Source: Planctomycetota bacterium (GTDB taxonomy: Bacteria > Planctomycetota > Phycisphaerae > WQYP01). Taken from it: a DNA stretch of 6,223 nt. The position numbers were made by a program, and so were the translations under genes. Positions 5,363-6,223 of this stretch are shown in pieces; position 1 is the first letter of the stretch, and each line of letters starts with the position of its first letter. Location of the stretch: the NCBI GenBank assembly GCA_021828935.1, contig JAJZCU010000139.1, positions 1 through 6,223 of the forward strand. The letters are read 5' to 3'. The notes beneath the pieces were generated by a model. The model worked only from the letters and a program-made list of their open reading frames with translations. It did not search any database and was not told the DNA's origin.

Positions 5363-6223
5363 ATGTCTTACGTGGTCGGCTTGAAGTGCCGGGAATGTGG
5401 AAAAAAGTATCCGCAAAAGGGCGTGCATGTTTGTGAACTGTGCTTTGGCCCGCTGGAAGTCGAATACGATTACCAACGCATGAAAGGCCGCGTGACGCGG
5501 GCATCCATCGCCGCGGGCCCGCACAGCCTATGGCGGTATCGCGATCTTTTGCCCATTGACGGGGCGCCCAAGGCGGGGCTGAATTCAGGCTTCACGCCGT
5601 TAAAACGCGCCCACAATCTGGAAAAACTGCTGGGCGTGCGCGAATTGTATATCAAAGATGATTCCGCCAATTATCCCACGTTTAGCTACAAAGAACGCGT
5701 GGTGTCGGTGGCCATTACCAAGGCCATTGAACTGGGCTACGACACCGTGGGCTGCGCCAGCACCGGCAATCTGGCCAACAGCGTGGCGGCCCATGCGGCG
5801 CAGGCGGGGCTGAAGGCCTTTGTCATGATTCCACATGATTTGGAACAGGGTAAGGTGCTGGGCTCGCTGATTTTTGGCCCCACCATGGTGCGCATCCAAG
5901 GCAATTACGATGACGTGAACCGCCTCTGTTCAGAAATTGCTGATAAATATAACTGGGCGATTGTGAACGTGAATTTGCGGCCGTTTTACACCGAAGGCGC
6001 CAAGACTTTTGGCTTTGAAATTGCCGAGCAACTGGGCTGGAAACTGCCGCGGCACACGGTGGTGCCCACGGCCGGTGGAACTATTTTGCCCAAGGTTCAC
6101 AAGGCTTATCAGGAATTGATTGACCTAAAACTGGTCGAAAACGCGCCGGCTCGCATTTATTCCGCCCAGGCCGCCGGCTGCAATCCGGTGGTGGAGGCGA
6201 TTCACGCCATCGTAATTGCCTTG
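5363..6223 (+). CDS. thrC: Threonine synthase family PLP enzyme, partial (C-terminus beyond the right edge)
   Basis: The 287 visible residues match the threonine synthase type that carries an N-terminal zinc ribbon. Cys9, Cys12, Cys24 and Cys27 form two CxxC pairs (CREC, CELC). The fold-type II PLP domain follows: GFTPL at 76-80 and IKDDSANYPTFSYKER at 97-112. In that segment Lys110 is expected to form the Schiff base with pyridoxal phosphate. The phosphate-binding loop is CASTGNLANS at 131-140, and NLRPFYTEGAKTFGFEIAEQLGW and PTAGGTILPK follow. The reaction known for the family is O-phospho-L-homoserine plus water to L-threonine and phosphate. Full-length relatives are about 400 residues or more, so roughly a third is missing. 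GGAG at 5352-5355, seven bases before the ATG, supports the start. The gene sits behind its own promoter, a SAM-I riboswitch and two terminator-like hairpins, so it is probably controlled by SAM level. A role in a methionine-linked branch rather than plain threonine synthesis cannot be excluded. Confidence 0.92.
   Translation, partial: MSYVVGLKCRECGKKYPQKGVHVCELCFGPLEVEYDYQRMKGRVTRASIAAGPHSLWRYRDLLPIDGAPKAGLNSGFTPLKRAHNLEKLLGVRELYIKDDSANYPTFSYKERVVSVAITKAIELGYDTVGCASTGNLANSVAAHAAQAGLKAFVMIPHDLEQGKVLGSLIFGPTMVRIQGNYDDVNRLCSEIADKYNWAIVNVNLRPFYTEGAKTFGFEIAEQLGWKLPRHTVVPTAGGTILPKVHKAYQELIDLKLVENAPARIYSAQAAGCNPVVEAIHAIVIAL

Noticed and set aside
4945..5524. Minus-strand open frames across the riboswitch leader
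   Set aside because: They lie opposite the SAM-I aptamer, its hairpins and the start of threonine synthase; the structured RNA explains this stretch.

Overview
The window looks like a chromosomal segment of a moderately GC-rich environmental bacterium. A planctomycete, possibly of the Phycisphaerae type, fits best. The grounds are a PEP-CTERM protein, a long arginine-rich signal peptide on a carbohydrate-binding-like exported protein, and mostly single genes with variable ribosome binding sites. This assignment is an inference from gene style, not a measured taxonomy.

Layout. (1) Bases 1-958, minus strand: 5' part of a large exported beta-rich protein that runs off the left edge. (2) Bases 959-1221: divergent spacer. 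(3) Bases 1222-1605, plus: a 127-residue beta-rich protein of unknown function. It is followed after 79 bases by a short cytosolic sulfite-oxidase-like molybdopterin oxidoreductase (1685-2302, plus). (4) Bases 2360-3139, minus, convergent with the oxidoreductase: a secreted PEP-CTERM protein with its own promoter and ribosome binding site. (5) Bases 3140-3457: divergent control region with a promoter on each strand and small palindromes. (6) Bases 3458-4919, plus: two overlapping unrecognised genes of 244 codons each, driven by a near-consensus promoter (TTGACG-N18-TATAAT). (7) Bases 4920-5362: a regulatory leader with a near-consensus promoter (TTGACA-N17-TACACT), a clear SAM-I (S-box) riboswitch aptamer, and two hairpins each associated with a U tract. 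(8) Bases 5363-6223, plus: a threonine-synthase-family PLP enzyme that is cut by the right edge.

The most interesting element is the pairing of a SAM-I riboswitch with a threonine synthase gene, which is not the usual methionine-synthesis target. Its expression platform is elaborate: CTTATC/GATAAG segments of helix P1 recur in the second hairpin, and an 8-bp alternative pairing links the two hairpins. The second item worth a look is the unrecognised two-gene operon. I see no CRISPR array, tRNA, rRNA, insertion sequence or recombinase in this window.
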